Shown here: positions 23,554 through 32,001 of the stretch, piece after piece | Numbering within the stretch: position 1 is the first letter of the stretch | Layout: the number at the start of each line of letters is the position of its first letter | Assembly: GCA_934695425.1 (NCBI GenBank) | Contig: CAKUVH010000002.1 | Location: 1-64,000 of the forward strand | Direction: 5' to 3' | Source of the DNA: an uncultured Eubacteriales bacterium | GTDB taxonomy: Bacteria > Bacillota > Clostridia > Oscillospirales > Acutalibacteraceae | Length of the DNA stretch: 64,000 nt | The notes under the pieces: model-generated | Told to the model about the DNA's origin: nothing | The model's input: the letters and a program-made list of their open reading frames with translations, nothing else | Database searches by the model: none | Program-made: the position numbers and the translations under genes

Positions 23554-24126
23554 TTAATATGTATGCGTGCACACTTCTTTTGTTTTTTCCTTTAAATTTT
23601 CAAAATCTTGTACAACCAAAGATTTTTGATTCGGATTTCTGAGAATAGCTGCCGGATGAATAGTCGGCATCATCCAGGTATTCTTTTTATGATAAAAAAT
23701 TCCATGCTGCTTAGTTATTTTTATATTTGGGTCTATAGTCCTCATAGCAGCGATTCTTCCGACCGCAACTATAATTTTCGGCTTAAGTAAAAACACTTGA
23801 TTTCTAAGCCAGTTTATACATAATTCTTGTTCTTCGGGCAAAGGATCACGATTTTTCGGCGGTCTGCATTTTACCATATTCCCTATGTAAATGTTTTTTT
23901 CTCTGCTAAGGCCTATATCTTCCAGCATCGAATCCAAAAGTTTTCCCGATCTTCCAACAAATGGCTTTCCTTGGAGATCTTCTTGCTCGCCCGGGCCTTC
24001 TCCTATAAACATTACCTCGGCGTCCGTCACACCTTGACCGAACACCACATTATGCCTTTCTTTGCATAAATCGCACTTGGTGCATCCCATGCATTGAGTT
24101 TTTAATTCTTCCCATGAATTATACAT
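23554..24126 (-). CDS. udg: Family 4 uracil-DNA glycosylase (4Fe-4S)
   Basis: 190 residues from ATG 24126 (AAGGAG 7 nt upstream). It excises uracil from DNA. Four cysteine ligands of the iron-sulfur cluster are visible: a CTKC pair near the N-terminus and a C-x15-C pair beginning MVKCRPP. Motif 1 is GEGPGEQED and motif 2 is the HPAA segment near the C-terminus. It lies 16 bp downstream of ychF and is probably co-transcribed. Confidence 0.94.
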   Translation of the reverse strand: MYNSWEELKTQCMGCTKCDLCKERHNVVFGQGVTDAEVMFIGEGPGEQEDLQGKPFVGRSGKLLDSMLEDIGLSREKNIYIGNMVKCRPPKNRDPLPEEQELCINWLRNQVFLLKPKIIVAVGRIAAMRTIDPNIKITKQHGIFYHKKNTWMMPTIHPAAILRNPNQKSLVVQDFENLKEKTKEVCTHTY

Positions 24127-24142
24127 ATTTTTCTCCTTGATT

Positions 24143-25237
24143 TTAAACATTGAATCTGAATAAGACTATATCTCCGTCTTTCATGACATAATCTTTTCCT
24201 TCGGACCTTATCATTCCTTTTTCTTTTGCGGCAGCCATCGACCCGCATTCAATCAAATTGTCAAACGAGATGACTTCTGCACGTATAAACCCTCTTTCAA
24301 AATCGCTGTGGATTTTTCCGGCTGCTTGAGGAGCTTTAGTACCTTTTTTTATCGTCCATGCTCTGACTTCCGGCTTTCCTGCGGTTAAATATGAAATTAA
24401 CCCCAATAATTTATAGCATTCCGAGATTAGCCTGTCTAGACCTGATTTTTCTAATCCTATATCTTGCAAAAATTCTGTTTTTTCTTCTTCTTCCATTTCG
24501 GATATTTGAGCTTCAAGTTCTGCGCAAATAGGTATTACGCCCGAATTTTCAGCCTGGGCTATTTTTTTAACTTTTTCAAAATTAGCGTTATTTTCCACTC
24601 CCTCGGAAAAATCTTTTTCTGAAAGATTAGCGGCATATATGACCAATTTATTTGTAAGTAAATCGAGTGAATTTACAAATTTTTCTTCCTCTTCGCTAAA
24701 AGATAAAGATTTAACCATTTGTTCTTGTTCGAGAGCTTTTTTAATTCTTTCGCAAATTTCCAAATCTACAGCATATTTTTTGTCTGCTTTTAAAAGCTTT
24801 TGTATTTTTTGAATTCTTTTATCTATTAATTCAAGATCCGAAAGTATAAGCTCAAGATTTATGACTTCTATATCTTTCGCAGGATTTATTTCTCCGCTTA
24901 CATGAATTATATTATCATTCTTAAAACAACGCACAACATGAACGATGGCATCAACCTCGCGAATGTTGGATAGAAATTTATTTCCAAGTCCTTCTCCTTG
25001 AGACGCACCTTTTACAAGCCCCGCTATATCTACAAATTCAATGGTGGCAGGCGTTATTTTATCCGGATTATACATTTTTGCGAGAGTATCCAGTCGTTCA
25101 TCCGGCACCGAAACTACCCCTATATTTGGTTCTATGGTGCAAAAAGGGTAATTTGCAGACATTGCTCCGGCGTTGGTAATGGCGTTAAATAATGTACTTT
25201 TTCCTACGTTCGGTAAACCGACTATTCCTATTTTCAT
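24143..25237 (-). CDS. ychF: Redox-regulated ATPase YchF (Obg family)
   Basis: 364 residues, the usual length. G1 is GLPNVGKST and G3 DIAGLVKGAS. In place of the NKxD motif there is NLSE, which gives the family its preference for ATP over GTP. A coiled-coil insertion (about 130-200) and a C-terminal TGS domain (FFTAGKPE-like TAGKPEVRAWTIKKG, then DGDIVLFRF) complete it. GGAGGG precedes ATG 25237. It binds ribosomes and is a stress regulator. Confidence 0.96.
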   Translation of the reverse strand: MKIGIVGLPNVGKSTLFNAITNAGAMSANYPFCTIEPNIGVVSVPDERLDTLAKMYNPDKITPATIEFVDIAGLVKGASQGEGLGNKFLSNIREVDAIVHVVRCFKNDNIIHVSGEINPAKDIEVINLELILSDLELIDKRIQKIQKLLKADKKYAVDLEICERIKKALEQEQMVKSLSFSEEEEKFVNSLDLLTNKLVIYAANLSEKDFSEGVENNANFEKVKKIAQAENSGVIPICAELEAQISEMEEEEKTEFLQDIGLEKSGLDRLISECYKLLGLISYLTAGKPEVRAWTIKKGTKAPQAAGKIHSDFERGFIRAEVISFDNLIECGSMAAAKEKGMIRSEGKDYVMKDGDIVLFRFNV

Positions 25238-25397
25238 ATTTTCCCTCCGAATGGTGTGAAATTTGTATTCTACTCTTAATGATAATATTTTATAAAATAT
25301 TTATCAATACTATCTGTCCTAAATAAAAAAAATATTAAAAGATCGTGACAATTGGTTGAAAAGTAAAATTAATTTTGAAAAATATGTACATAAAATA

Positions 25398-25425
25398 TTT
25401 ACAATTTAAAAAAATATGGTATAAT
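25398..25425 (+). promoter_or_regulatory. Extended -10 promoter of the secreted-protein operon
   Basis: TTTACA, 16-bp spacer, TATAAT with TGG immediately before it (TGGTATAAT). The same TGGTATAAT occurs at 47559-47567 and 48987-48995. Confidence 0.75.
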
Positions 25426-25499
25426 ATCATAAATGTAAACAAGAGTATGGAGGTGGTACAAACTTAATTGAAAAAAATATTTTTAAGGAGATGAATAAA

Positions 25500-26255
25500 A
25501 TGAAAAAATTTATGCTTTATAAGTCGATAATACGCATTTTTATTTTTTCTATGATTTTTTTTACTATGCGTTTTGATATAAATGCTTTCAACGGGTATAC
25601 ACATAAATACATCACCAGGATTGGTCTTGAAAATATATCCGAATTTTATAAGGGCGAAAAAGAATCAAATGTTTTTAATAAGGCTGATGAGCGTTATTGG
25701 GAAACTATTATAGAGTACAGTGTTAAGCCGGATGAAGATGAAGTAGAAGGCGCTTACAAGTATCACTTTTATAATTTTTTGACCGGCCAAAACTTTTCGA
25801 ACGAAAAAGATTCGGCACTTACCAGGTTAACAAGCCATTTTGAAAGTGCTGTTAAAGAATATAAAAACGATAACAAAAAAGAAGCTTTCCAAGAGTTAGG
25901 AAGAAGTATTCATTTCATGGAAGATTTAAACACGCCTGTACATACGGTCTATAGCTCGTTCAAAGATGCTATTTTGAAATTCCCTCTTCATGTAATGTTC
26001 GAGAAAAAATGTGACGAAGTTTGCGACACAATTAAATCAAAAACATTAAAAAAAAATATGGACTATTATGAGATAAATTCTTTAGAAGCTATAGGAAAAT
26101 CAAGCTCAGTACTTTCTGAGAATAATTTTTACGGTATGGAAGATAAAGACGATGATTTCTTCTACGAGGTGGCTTCTAATGCTATTTCAAATGCTCAGGA
26201 TAGAGTAACCGGAATGTTATATAAATTTTTCATACAAGTACATAGTGACTGTTAA
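25500..26255 (+). CDS. Secreted zinc-dependent phospholipase C-like protein
   Basis: 251 residues from ATG 25500 (AAGGAG 9 nt upstream). A signal peptide covers about residues 1-29. The rest matches the N-domain of zinc phospholipases C (Clostridium alpha-toxin, B. cereus PLC, Listeria PlcB). Ligand-bearing motifs occur in the family's order: THKYIT, KPDED, KYHFYNF, ELGRSIHFMEDLNTPVHT, HVMFEKK. The mature N-terminal Trp that ligates zinc in alpha-toxin is absent; FNGYTHK stands there. The C2-like C-terminal domain is also absent. It would hydrolyse phospholipid head groups outside the cell if active. First gene of a four-gene operon of exported proteins. Confidence 0.8.
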   Translation: MKKFMLYKSIIRIFIFSMIFFTMRFDINAFNGYTHKYITRIGLENISEFYKGEKESNVFNKADERYWETIIEYSVKPDEDEVEGAYKYHFYNFLTGQNFSNEKDSALTRLTSHFESAVKEYKNDNKKEAFQELGRSIHFMEDLNTPVHTVYSSFKDAILKFPLHVMFEKKCDEVCDTIKSKTLKKNMDYYEINSLEAIGKSSSVLSENNFYGMEDKDDDFFYEVASNAISNAQDRVTGMLYKFFIQVHSDC

Positions 26256-26269
26256 AAGGAGGTTTATTT

Positions 26270-26824
26270 ATGAAATCTAGATGGCGTATATTTCCGGTAA
26301 TATATTTTATGTTACTGATTTTTTTGTCATGCGGTAGTTTTGTACAAGCAACCGACGTATCTGATGAAATTAGTGTGGATAAAGAAGGAATTCTATCTCA
26401 TTGCAAGTTTCTGGAAGATGATATTGTTTGTATTGAAAAATATAATTACTCTCCCGAAATCAAAAGAATTAAGATTCACAACTTGGTGGTTTACAGAAAG
26501 AAAGTTGATGTGAATCGTAAGTACATAAAAATAGAAAATTCCAAGAGTAAGCTCATAGCTTCAGGAAATTTTACGGTTTCTTTTACTTATGATAAAAAAT
26601 CTTCCGTTAAATCTGAAGTAAAAACTCGTGGCACCGTAAAAGGCTTGGGCATATTAAAAATTCTTTCCGAAAAATTTCGCGATGATGACTTGGCATTGGT
26701 CTCAACTAAATATATCGTGTGTCAAAAAGGCTCGTTAAATGAGCACAAATATTGGATGGATGGTCACGTCGACATAGGCTGTACAAGTGATGGAGAGTTC
26801 TTCATCAACAGTGACGTTCATTAG
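26270..26824 (+). CDS. Secreted protein, paralogue A, function unknown
   Basis: 184 residues from ATG 26270 with AAAGGAGG upstream. A signal peptide covers about residues 1-27 (VIYFMLLIFLSCGSFVQA). The mature part is beta-rich (SGNFTVSFTYDKKSSVKSE) and ends with IGCTSDGEFFINSDV. The pattern KYI...NF...Y..K...S and the terminal C.SDG...... recur in the next gene, so the two look like diverged tandem duplicates. It lies 14 bp after the phospholipase-like gene. No named family. Confidence 0.7.
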   Translation: MKSRWRIFPVIYFMLLIFLSCGSFVQATDVSDEISVDKEGILSHCKFLEDDIVCIEKYNYSPEIKRIKIHNLVVYRKKVDVNRKYIKIENSKSKLIASGNFTVSFTYDKKSSVKSEVKTRGTVKGLGILKILSEKFRDDDLALVSTKYIVCQKGSLNEHKYWMDGHVDIGCTSDGEFFINSDVH

Positions 26825-26845
26825 ATTTAAGGTGGTGAGTTTTAT

Positions 26846-27382
26846 ATGAAAAAGGTGATTGGTGCAGTTGGATTGTTTCTGACATTATTTTCTTTCGGGC
26901 TTAGTGTAAATGCTTTTTCTCCTGCCGAAGAATCCGGTTGGGAAAGACCCGATTTGGGCGAAGCTACGCTCGTGACAGAGCTTTCAAAAATAAAATCGTT
27001 GGACGATGGAATAATAAGAAAAGAAACAATTTCTAAATATTCTTACGATTATCCCAAAAATTTGCGAGGGAGCTATAAATATATTACCGTGATAACAAAT
27101 TTTGAATATTCCGAGGGTGAAAAAATTCTTGCGGATATTGCGTATGAATCTGATTTTAGATTTAATACTAAACGCAAAATGTGTGAATGCTTGAGTTCTA
27201 CTTGTTGCTATGAATGCAAAAATTCTGCAAAAGTAGAAGCTTTTACAAGAAGAAAAAACGAAACCTTATCCAGAGGTTCGAGCACTATAAAAAGTAAATT
27301 TAAAAACGGATATACCACATATGAAGATATAGAATATGACTTAAAATGCGATAGCGATGGTAATATAAGCACATATGAATAA
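26846..27382 (+). CDS. Secreted protein, paralogue B, function unknown
   Basis: 178 residues. A signal peptide covers about residues 1-24 (GLFLTLFSFGLSVNAFS). A Cys-rich patch is central (CECLSSTCCYEC). Similar segments to the previous gene are KYITVITNFEYSEGEKIL and the ending KCDSDGNIS. The Cys cluster is absent in the partner, so one copy may have gained a metal-binding or disulfide site. It lies 21 bp after paralogue A. Function unknown. Confidence 0.7.
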   Translation: MKKVIGAVGLFLTLFSFGLSVNAFSPAEESGWERPDLGEATLVTELSKIKSLDDGIIRKETISKYSYDYPKNLRGSYKYITVITNFEYSEGEKILADIAYESDFRFNTKRKMCECLSSTCCYECKNSAKVEAFTRRKNETLSRGSSTIKSKFKNGYTTYEDIEYDLKCDSDGNISTYE

Positions 27383-27403
27383 ATTTTTGAAAGAGGGATT
27401 AGT

Positions 27404-27751
27404 ATGAAAAAAGTTGATGTAGTTTTTAATAAATTGTCTGGTGACAAAATTCTTTTGAATGAGTTTTTAAAGAAAACCACTCTGGATGATATGTATGAGT
27501 TTTGCCTGACTATAGACGATAGTATAACCAGGGAAGAATTCGATGAATATGTTTCTGAAGCTTTTGTAAAATATAATAAATTCTTGGATAAAAGAATAGA
27601 TGAGTTAGATTTAGGAAATGTAAGCGGGGGCGTTTCTCCTGAAAATACTTTAATAACCGCAATTGTTAAAGCGGCAGGGGACGAAGGGTTGGTCAACAGA
27701 CCGGTGGTGCTTCCTGCTCCTATTTCAGATGAGTTTATTATAAAGCCTTGA
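27404..27751 (+). CDS. Nif11-like/double-glycine leader peptide precursor
   Basis: 115 residues. The first ~75 residues look like a long helical leader of the Nif11/NHLP type (FLKKTTLDDMYEFCL, then FDEYVSEAF). It ends with the double-glycine processing motif ELDLGNVSGG. The remaining ~39 residues (VSPENTLITAIVKAAGDEGL, then a Pro-rich tail) would be the exported core. No modification enzyme or C39 exporter is visible within the window. It closes the 25.5-27.75 kb operon. Alternative: an ordinary small protein with a chance GG. Confidence 0.65.
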   Translation: MKKVDVVFNKLSGDKILLNEFLKKTTLDDMYEFCLTIDDSITREEFDEYVSEAFVKYNKFLDKRIDELDLGNVSGGVSPENTLITAIVKAAGDEGLVNRPVVLPAPISDEFIIKP

Positions 27752-27799
27752 ATTAATTGTCTATTTGGTTTATAAAAATTTTATAATATATTTAAAATT

Positions 27800-27858
27800 A
27801 TGCAGTTGAACTAAATTATTCTTTTAGTAAATTTTTATGTTTACAACTGCATTTTTTT
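27800..27858 (+). terminator. Terminator of the secreted-protein operon
   Basis: Stem ATGCAGTTG / CAACTGCAT with a 35-nt A/T-rich loop, followed by T7. Its 3' arm overlaps the -35 of the tRNA-Val promoter. Confidence 0.72.
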
Positions 27859-27868
27859 GTGTTATAAT
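27840..27868 (+). promoter_or_regulatory. Promoter of tRNA-Val, inside the preceding terminator
   Basis: TTTACA at 27840-27845, 17-bp spacer, TATAAT at 27863-27868. Confidence 0.72.
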
Positions 27869-27881
27869 ATCACTTGTATTT

Positions 27882-27957
27882 GGACGTTTAGCTCAGCTGG
27901 TAGAGCATTCGCTTGACGTGCGAAAGGTCAGCGGTTCGAGCCCGTTAACGTCCACCA
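27882..27957 (+). tRNA. tRNA-Val (anticodon GAC)
   Basis: A 76-nt cloverleaf. The acceptor is GGACGTT / AACGTCC and the anticodon stem TTCGC / GCGAA encloses TTGACGT (GAC). Discriminator A, CCA encoded. Confidence 0.96.
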
Positions 27958-27977
27958 TATTAGTTTTTGATTTTTTA

Positions 27978-28010
27978 AAGCTTCCGTATATATATGGAAG
28001 CTATATTTTT
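27978..28010 (+). terminator. Terminator of tRNA-Val
   Basis: Stem AGCTTCC / GGAAGCT with a TA-rich loop and a T run. Confidence 0.75.
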
Positions 28011-28027
28011 GCATTTAGGAGAATATT

Positions 28028-29314
28028 ATGAATTTTTATATTGTTACTTTTGGCTGTAAAGTTAATCAGTGTGAGTCTGATAAAATTTCTTTTCTTATGA
28101 CTGAAAAAGGCTACACACTCAGCGCGTCTATCGAAAATGCCGACGTGATTATAGTTAATTCTTGTACCGTTACCGGCGAAAGTGACAGAAAGCTCAGACA
28201 AACTATCCATAAAATAAAAAAATTAAACCCCGATTCCGTAGTTCTACTAACCGGCTGCATGCCCCAAGCATCTCCCGAAGAAGCACAAAAACTCGATGGG
28301 GTGGATATTATAGTAGGCAATTCCAAAAAATATTTGGTTGCGGAAGAACTTGAAAAATTTTTCAAAAATAAAAATAAAATAATAGATGTTCCCTCCATAA
28401 GCATCCAAAAAGAATTTCAAGATACACTCAGTATGGATCCTTCCAGAAGATGCAGGGCATTTTTAAAAATCGAAGATGGCTGTAATAGGTTTTGTAGTTA
28501 TTGTATAATCCCATATGCAAGAGGAAGAGTGCGTTCTTTGCCTTTGAGTAAAATAAAAAAAGATATTGAAAATTTAGCAAAAAACGGGTACAAAGAAGTG
28601 GTTCTCGTAGGAATAAATCTATTTTCTTACGGAGAAGATATTAGTTGTGACATAGCCGATGCTGTAAAAACAGCGTGTTCTGTTGAGGGCATAAAAAGAA
28701 TCCGACTCGGTTCCCTGGAACCCGATTTATTGTCGGACGATTTAATAGAAAGATTATCACTTGAAAAAAAATTGTGCCCGCAATTTCATCTTTCCCTGCA
28801 AAGTGGTTCAGATAAAGTATTAAAACTGATGCGAAGAAAATATAATGTTAAAGAGTACACAAATGTCGTGGAAAAATTAAAAAATAAATTCCCGAGCGCT
28901 ACCTTCACAACAGACCTTATGGTAGGATTTACCGGCGAAACCGATTTGGATTTCCATGAATCACTTGATGTTTTGAAAAACGTCGAATTTTTGAAAGTGC
29001 ACGTGTTCCCTTATTCGATTCGTCCGGGGACTTTAGCGGAAAAATTCAAAAATCCTGTTGATAAAAAGACAAAAACAAATCGAGTAAAAGAAGCTATTGA
29101 ATTTTCCGAAAAAATAAGTAAAATAGTTTTAAATAAATTTATAGGAAGCACTCTAAACGTGCTGTATGAAACAGTTAATTCGGAAGGAATGTACGAGGGC
29201 TATACCGAAAACTACATATATGTAAAAGCTTCTTCCGAAACAGATATTCGCGGAAAAATACTCCCAACCAAAATAAATGAAATAAGCGGTAATTATTGCC
29301 TGGGAAGTATTTAA
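28028..29314 (+). CDS. mtaB: tRNA (t6A37)-C2 methylthiotransferase MtaB
   Basis: 428 residues. It converts t6A to ms2t6A at position 37 of tRNAs reading ANN codons. An N-terminal UPF0004 domain (VTFGCKVNQCESDK; a second cysteine in NSCTVTGESD; a third in LTGCMPQ) holds one 4Fe-4S cluster. The radical-SAM motif CNRFCSYC (about 145-152) holds the other. A C-terminal TRAM-like domain follows. The NSCTVT and VGNS signatures favour MtaB over MiaB. Starts 18 bp after the tRNA-Val terminator; GGAG upstream. Confidence 0.95.
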   Translation: MNFYIVTFGCKVNQCESDKISFLMTEKGYTLSASIENADVIIVNSCTVTGESDRKLRQTIHKIKKLNPDSVVLLTGCMPQASPEEAQKLDGVDIIVGNSKKYLVAEELEKFFKNKNKIIDVPSISIQKEFQDTLSMDPSRRCRAFLKIEDGCNRFCSYCIIPYARGRVRSLPLSKIKKDIENLAKNGYKEVVLVGINLFSYGEDISCDIADAVKTACSVEGIKRIRLGSLEPDLLSDDLIERLSLEKKLCPQFHLSLQSGSDKVLKLMRRKYNVKEYTNVVEKLKNKFPSATFTTDLMVGFTGETDLDFHESLDVLKNVEFLKVHVFPYSIRPGTLAEKFKNPVDKKTKTNRVKEAIEFSEKISKIVLNKFIGSTLNVLYETVNSEGMYEGYTENYIYVKASSETDIRGKILPTKINEISGNYCLGSI

Positions 29315-29370
29315 TAATATTTTTGATAATACTACTAAATGTTACTTAAATTTTGAGGAGGATACTTACA

Positions 29371-29703
29371 ATGGAAAAAATATTAAATTCAGAAAATTTT
29401 GAAAAGGAAGTTCTTTCTTCCGAAATTCCTGTGATAGTTGATTTTTACGCATCGTGGTGCGGTCCGTGCAAAATGCTGGCTCCTGTACTTGAAAAAATTA
29501 AATCCAGATATTTAGGTTCATTAGAAGTAAAAAAAATAGACATAGATGAGTACCCCGACATTGCTTCCAAGTACGAAATAATGTCCGTTCCAACATTGAT
29601 GTTTTTTTCCGGAGATGAGTTAATTCGCAGAGAAACAGGATTCTTACCCGAAGAAAAATTAATCGAAATAATAGAAAAAGATTTTTGCATAGCAAAAAAA
29701 TAA
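29371..29703 (+). CDS. trxA: Thioredoxin
   Basis: 110 residues from ATG 29371 (AGGAGG about 10 nt upstream; an earlier TTG lies inside the ribosome-binding region). The active site is WCGPC at about residues 30-34, with the cis-Pro in SVPTLMFF. It is a cytosolic dithiol reductant. Its reductase gene is 19 bp downstream, so the two form a redox operon. Confidence 0.96.
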   Translation: MEKILNSENFEKEVLSSEIPVIVDFYASWCGPCKMLAPVLEKIKSRYLGSLEVKKIDIDEYPDIASKYEIMSVPTLMFFSGDELIRRETGFLPEEKLIEIIEKDFCIAKK

Positions 29704-29722
29704 TTATTAAGTGTGGTAAATT

Positions 29723-30652
29723 ATGAAAGATGTTGTAATAATAGGCGCAGGTCCGGCGGGCTTGACAGCGGCAATATATGCCAGAAGAGCGGGACTTAGC
29801 GTGGATATTATAGAAAAAAATATTTATGGCGGTCAAACCGCAATAATAGATACTATCGAAAATTATCCCGGGTTTAAAAAAATTTCCGGGTTCGAATTTT
29901 CAACAGTATTACACGAACAAGTTGAAAATCTTGGAGCTGAATTTATATTCAGTCAAGTTAAAGAAGTGGATTTTAGCGGCGTTGAAAAATATATAACCAC
30001 TTCCGATGGAAAAACTATTTCTGCACTATCTGTTGTAATAGCTAACGGCTTAAAACGCAGAGAACTCGGGTGCCGCGGCGAAAAACAATTTTTAGGTAGG
30101 GGAGTGTCTTATTGCGCGACTTGCGACGGTGCTTTCTTTAAAGACAAAACCGTTATAGTCGTCGGGGGAGGAAATACAGCCCTTGAAGATGCGCTTTATC
30201 TATCTAACATTTGTAAAAGTGTTACACTTATAGTGAGAAAAAATCATTTTAGAGCCGAAAAAGCCCTGAGTGATGCCGTTTTTGAAAAAGAAAACATAGA
30301 TGTAAAATTCAACACCAATGTTAAAGAAATTTCCGGCGAAAAAGTTGTCAACAAAGTAATTTTAAATTGTGAAGAAAATGAAGAAATTTTTTCTGTGGAC
30401 GGTGTGTTTATTTCAATAGGCTATCAACCTGATAATGATATTTTCAAAAATAAAATTAATATGGATTCTTACGGGTATTTTATTGCCGGCGAAGATTGTA
30501 ATACAAACATTCCCGGTGTGTTTGTGGCAGGAGATTGCAGGATAAAACCGCTCAGACAAATAGCCACCGCAATATCCGACGGAGCAGTTGCAGGGAACGC
30601 CGCCGCTTCGTATATATCTACTCTCGTTTCGGTAAATAAATTAAAAATTTAA
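29723..30652 (+). CDS. trxB: Thioredoxin reductase
   Basis: 309 residues. The FAD-binding GAGPAG is at about residues 8-13, the redox-active CATCDG at about 132-137, the NADPH-binding GGGNTALEDALYLS after that, and VFVAGDC near the C-terminus. Length is typical of the low-molecular-weight class. It transfers electrons from NADPH to TrxA, encoded directly upstream. No terminator is obvious in the first 50 bp after the stop. Confidence 0.96.
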   Translation: MKDVVIIGAGPAGLTAAIYARRAGLSVDIIEKNIYGGQTAIIDTIENYPGFKKISGFEFSTVLHEQVENLGAEFIFSQVKEVDFSGVEKYITTSDGKTISALSVVIANGLKRRELGCRGEKQFLGRGVSYCATCDGAFFKDKTVIVVGGGNTALEDALYLSNICKSVTLIVRKNHFRAEKALSDAVFEKENIDVKFNTNVKEISGEKVVNKVILNCEENEEIFSVDGVFISIGYQPDNDIFKNKINMDSYGYFIAGEDCNTNIPGVFVAGDCRIKPLRQIATAISDGAVAGNAAASYISTLVSVNKLKI

Positions 30653-30707
30653 ATCATTACCACGGCTAAGATACGTGATATGTAAATCCCCATAATGGTA
30701 TAAGAGT

Positions 30708-30731
30708 GCCAGCCATCTCAAGACGGCTGGC
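30708..30731 (+). repeat. Stable hairpin between trxB and the next gene
   Basis: Stem GCCAGCC / GGCTGGC with a 10-nt loop and only a weak T tail. It could be the trxB terminator or part of a structured RNA in the 120-bp gap. Confidence 0.45.
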
Positions 30732-30773
30732 TTTCACTACGTTTTAACTCAAAAAACCACGCAAGCCGTAATA

Positions 30774-30812
30774 AAAAATCTCTGAGACATTAATCGCCTC
30801 GGAGATTTTTAT
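30774..30812. terminator. Bidirectional terminator
   Basis: 13-bp stem AAAAATCTCTGAG / CTCGGAGATTTTT with one G-T pair. It lies at the 3' side of both trxB and the convergent membrane protein. Confidence 0.82.
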
Positions 30813-30814
30813 TA

Positions 30815-31801
30815 TTATTTAGCGCATTTTTTGCAGGGAGTCAAACCTCTCGCTTGAGCTTCTGCCCAGGTTGTTTCTCTGGAGTTTTTCCCTCCGCAAT
30901 CCGGGTCAAAGTGATATCGTTTGCCTTTTGGCGTGCAATATATGTGCGCTCCGTGTGTGTTATTTGTATTCGGCTTGGAACTCCCGCTCTGCTGAGATTT
31001 GTTGCTATTACTGTTACTTTTCGTCTCAGTCTTTGTTTCTTTTGGCTTTTGGTAGTTTTCTTGTGCCGGAGTTTCTTCCTTTTTTGTTTCTTGTACAGTT
31101 TCCTCTGCGGGTGTTTCTTCGGGCTGAGGATCTTCCTCCTGGTTGTTTTCCTCTTCGTGCTTTTGACTGTCTGTCACTTTCACAAATACTCTATTACTTT
31201 CTATTTCATTTGATGATTTTACAAATACCTCACATTCACCTTCCGAACCGCTTTTCAATTGGAGTTTTAACTTCCCGTTTTCGTTTTGCTCTTCGGATTT
31301 TTCCAAAAATGCCACTGCATTATTTGAAGAACATAATTCCAAATCTTGAACTTCAAAATTTTCCGGAGAGACTTCCAAAATGATTTCTTTCGAACTATTC
31401 ATTTCCATTTCTGCTTCCGATTCGCCAAAATGCAAACTCTTAATTTCCTTATCCTGCTCCTCTTCGGGCTCCTCTTCTTCCTCAACAGTCTCCTCGGTAG
31501 TTATTGCTTCGGGTTCGGGCACGGGTTTCGAATTCATCTCTGCGCACCCCGAAATCAATACCGTTATCACCGCCGATATTGCCGCCATTTTGTAAAACGC
31601 CCCCGGAATTATTATCCTTATGTACTTTTTATATTTAGAGTTAAAATTTTTGTAAAGTACCGGGAATAAAGTCACGCCGGCCAAAACAAAAAGAATCCCC
31701 GTCCAAATATTTAAACTTTGCATCGAAACCAGCCCCACTATTATGAAATATCCCCCGAGAATATACCACATAACTTCGTTGCTCCTAGGTTTTTTATTCA
31801 T
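30815..31801 (-). CDS. Membrane protein with acidic linkers and C-terminal Cys-rich metal-site-like domain
   Basis: 328 residues. It starts at one of three consecutive ATGs (31807, 31804, 31801) after GGAGGG; the third gives the best spacing. Two transmembrane helices come first (about 10-45), then a third hydrophobic stretch with ISGC that resembles a lipobox but lies internally. A Glu-rich linker, a beta-rich Ig-like domain (about 125-215) and a second Glu/Pro/Lys linker follow. The last ~45 residues are a small domain with YHFDPDCGG and PCKKCA, a common C-terminal module in Firmicutes surface and nuclease-associated proteins. Function unknown. Confidence 0.75.
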   Translation of the reverse strand: MNKKPRSNEVMWYILGGYFIIVGLVSMQSLNIWTGILFVLAGVTLFPVLYKNFNSKYKKYIRIIIPGAFYKMAAISAVITVLISGCAEMNSKPVPEPEAITTEETVEEEEEPEEEQDKEIKSLHFGESEAEMEMNSSKEIILEVSPENFEVQDLELCSSNNAVAFLEKSEEQNENGKLKLQLKSGSEGECEVFVKSSNEIESNRVFVKVTDSQKHEEENNQEEDPQPEETPAEETVQETKKEETPAQENYQKPKETKTETKSNSNSNKSQQSGSSKPNTNNTHGAHIYCTPKGKRYHFDPDCGGKNSRETTWAEAQARGLTPCKKCAK

Positions 31802-32001
31802 CATCATCCCTCCGTTTAAATTATTTTTAGCCAAATTATACCACCTTTATTTACCATTATCAAGAATTTTCAAGTTAATATTTGTAAATAAAATATTAAA
31901 ATAATTATTTTTTTGGATAAACATGGTTGAAACTTCACAAATTAAATGGTATAATTGATTTTAATTAAAAAATATAAAAATATCACAAAATAAAAGAACG
32001 G

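Noticed and set aside
27837..28031. 64-codon ORF on the plus strand
   Set aside because: It is the read-through of tRNA-Val, with no ribosome-binding site.
31835..32001. CRISPR-like repeats near the giant surface protein
   Set aside because: The A/T-rich stretches have no regular repeat-spacer spacing. The only repeats found are protein-level modules.
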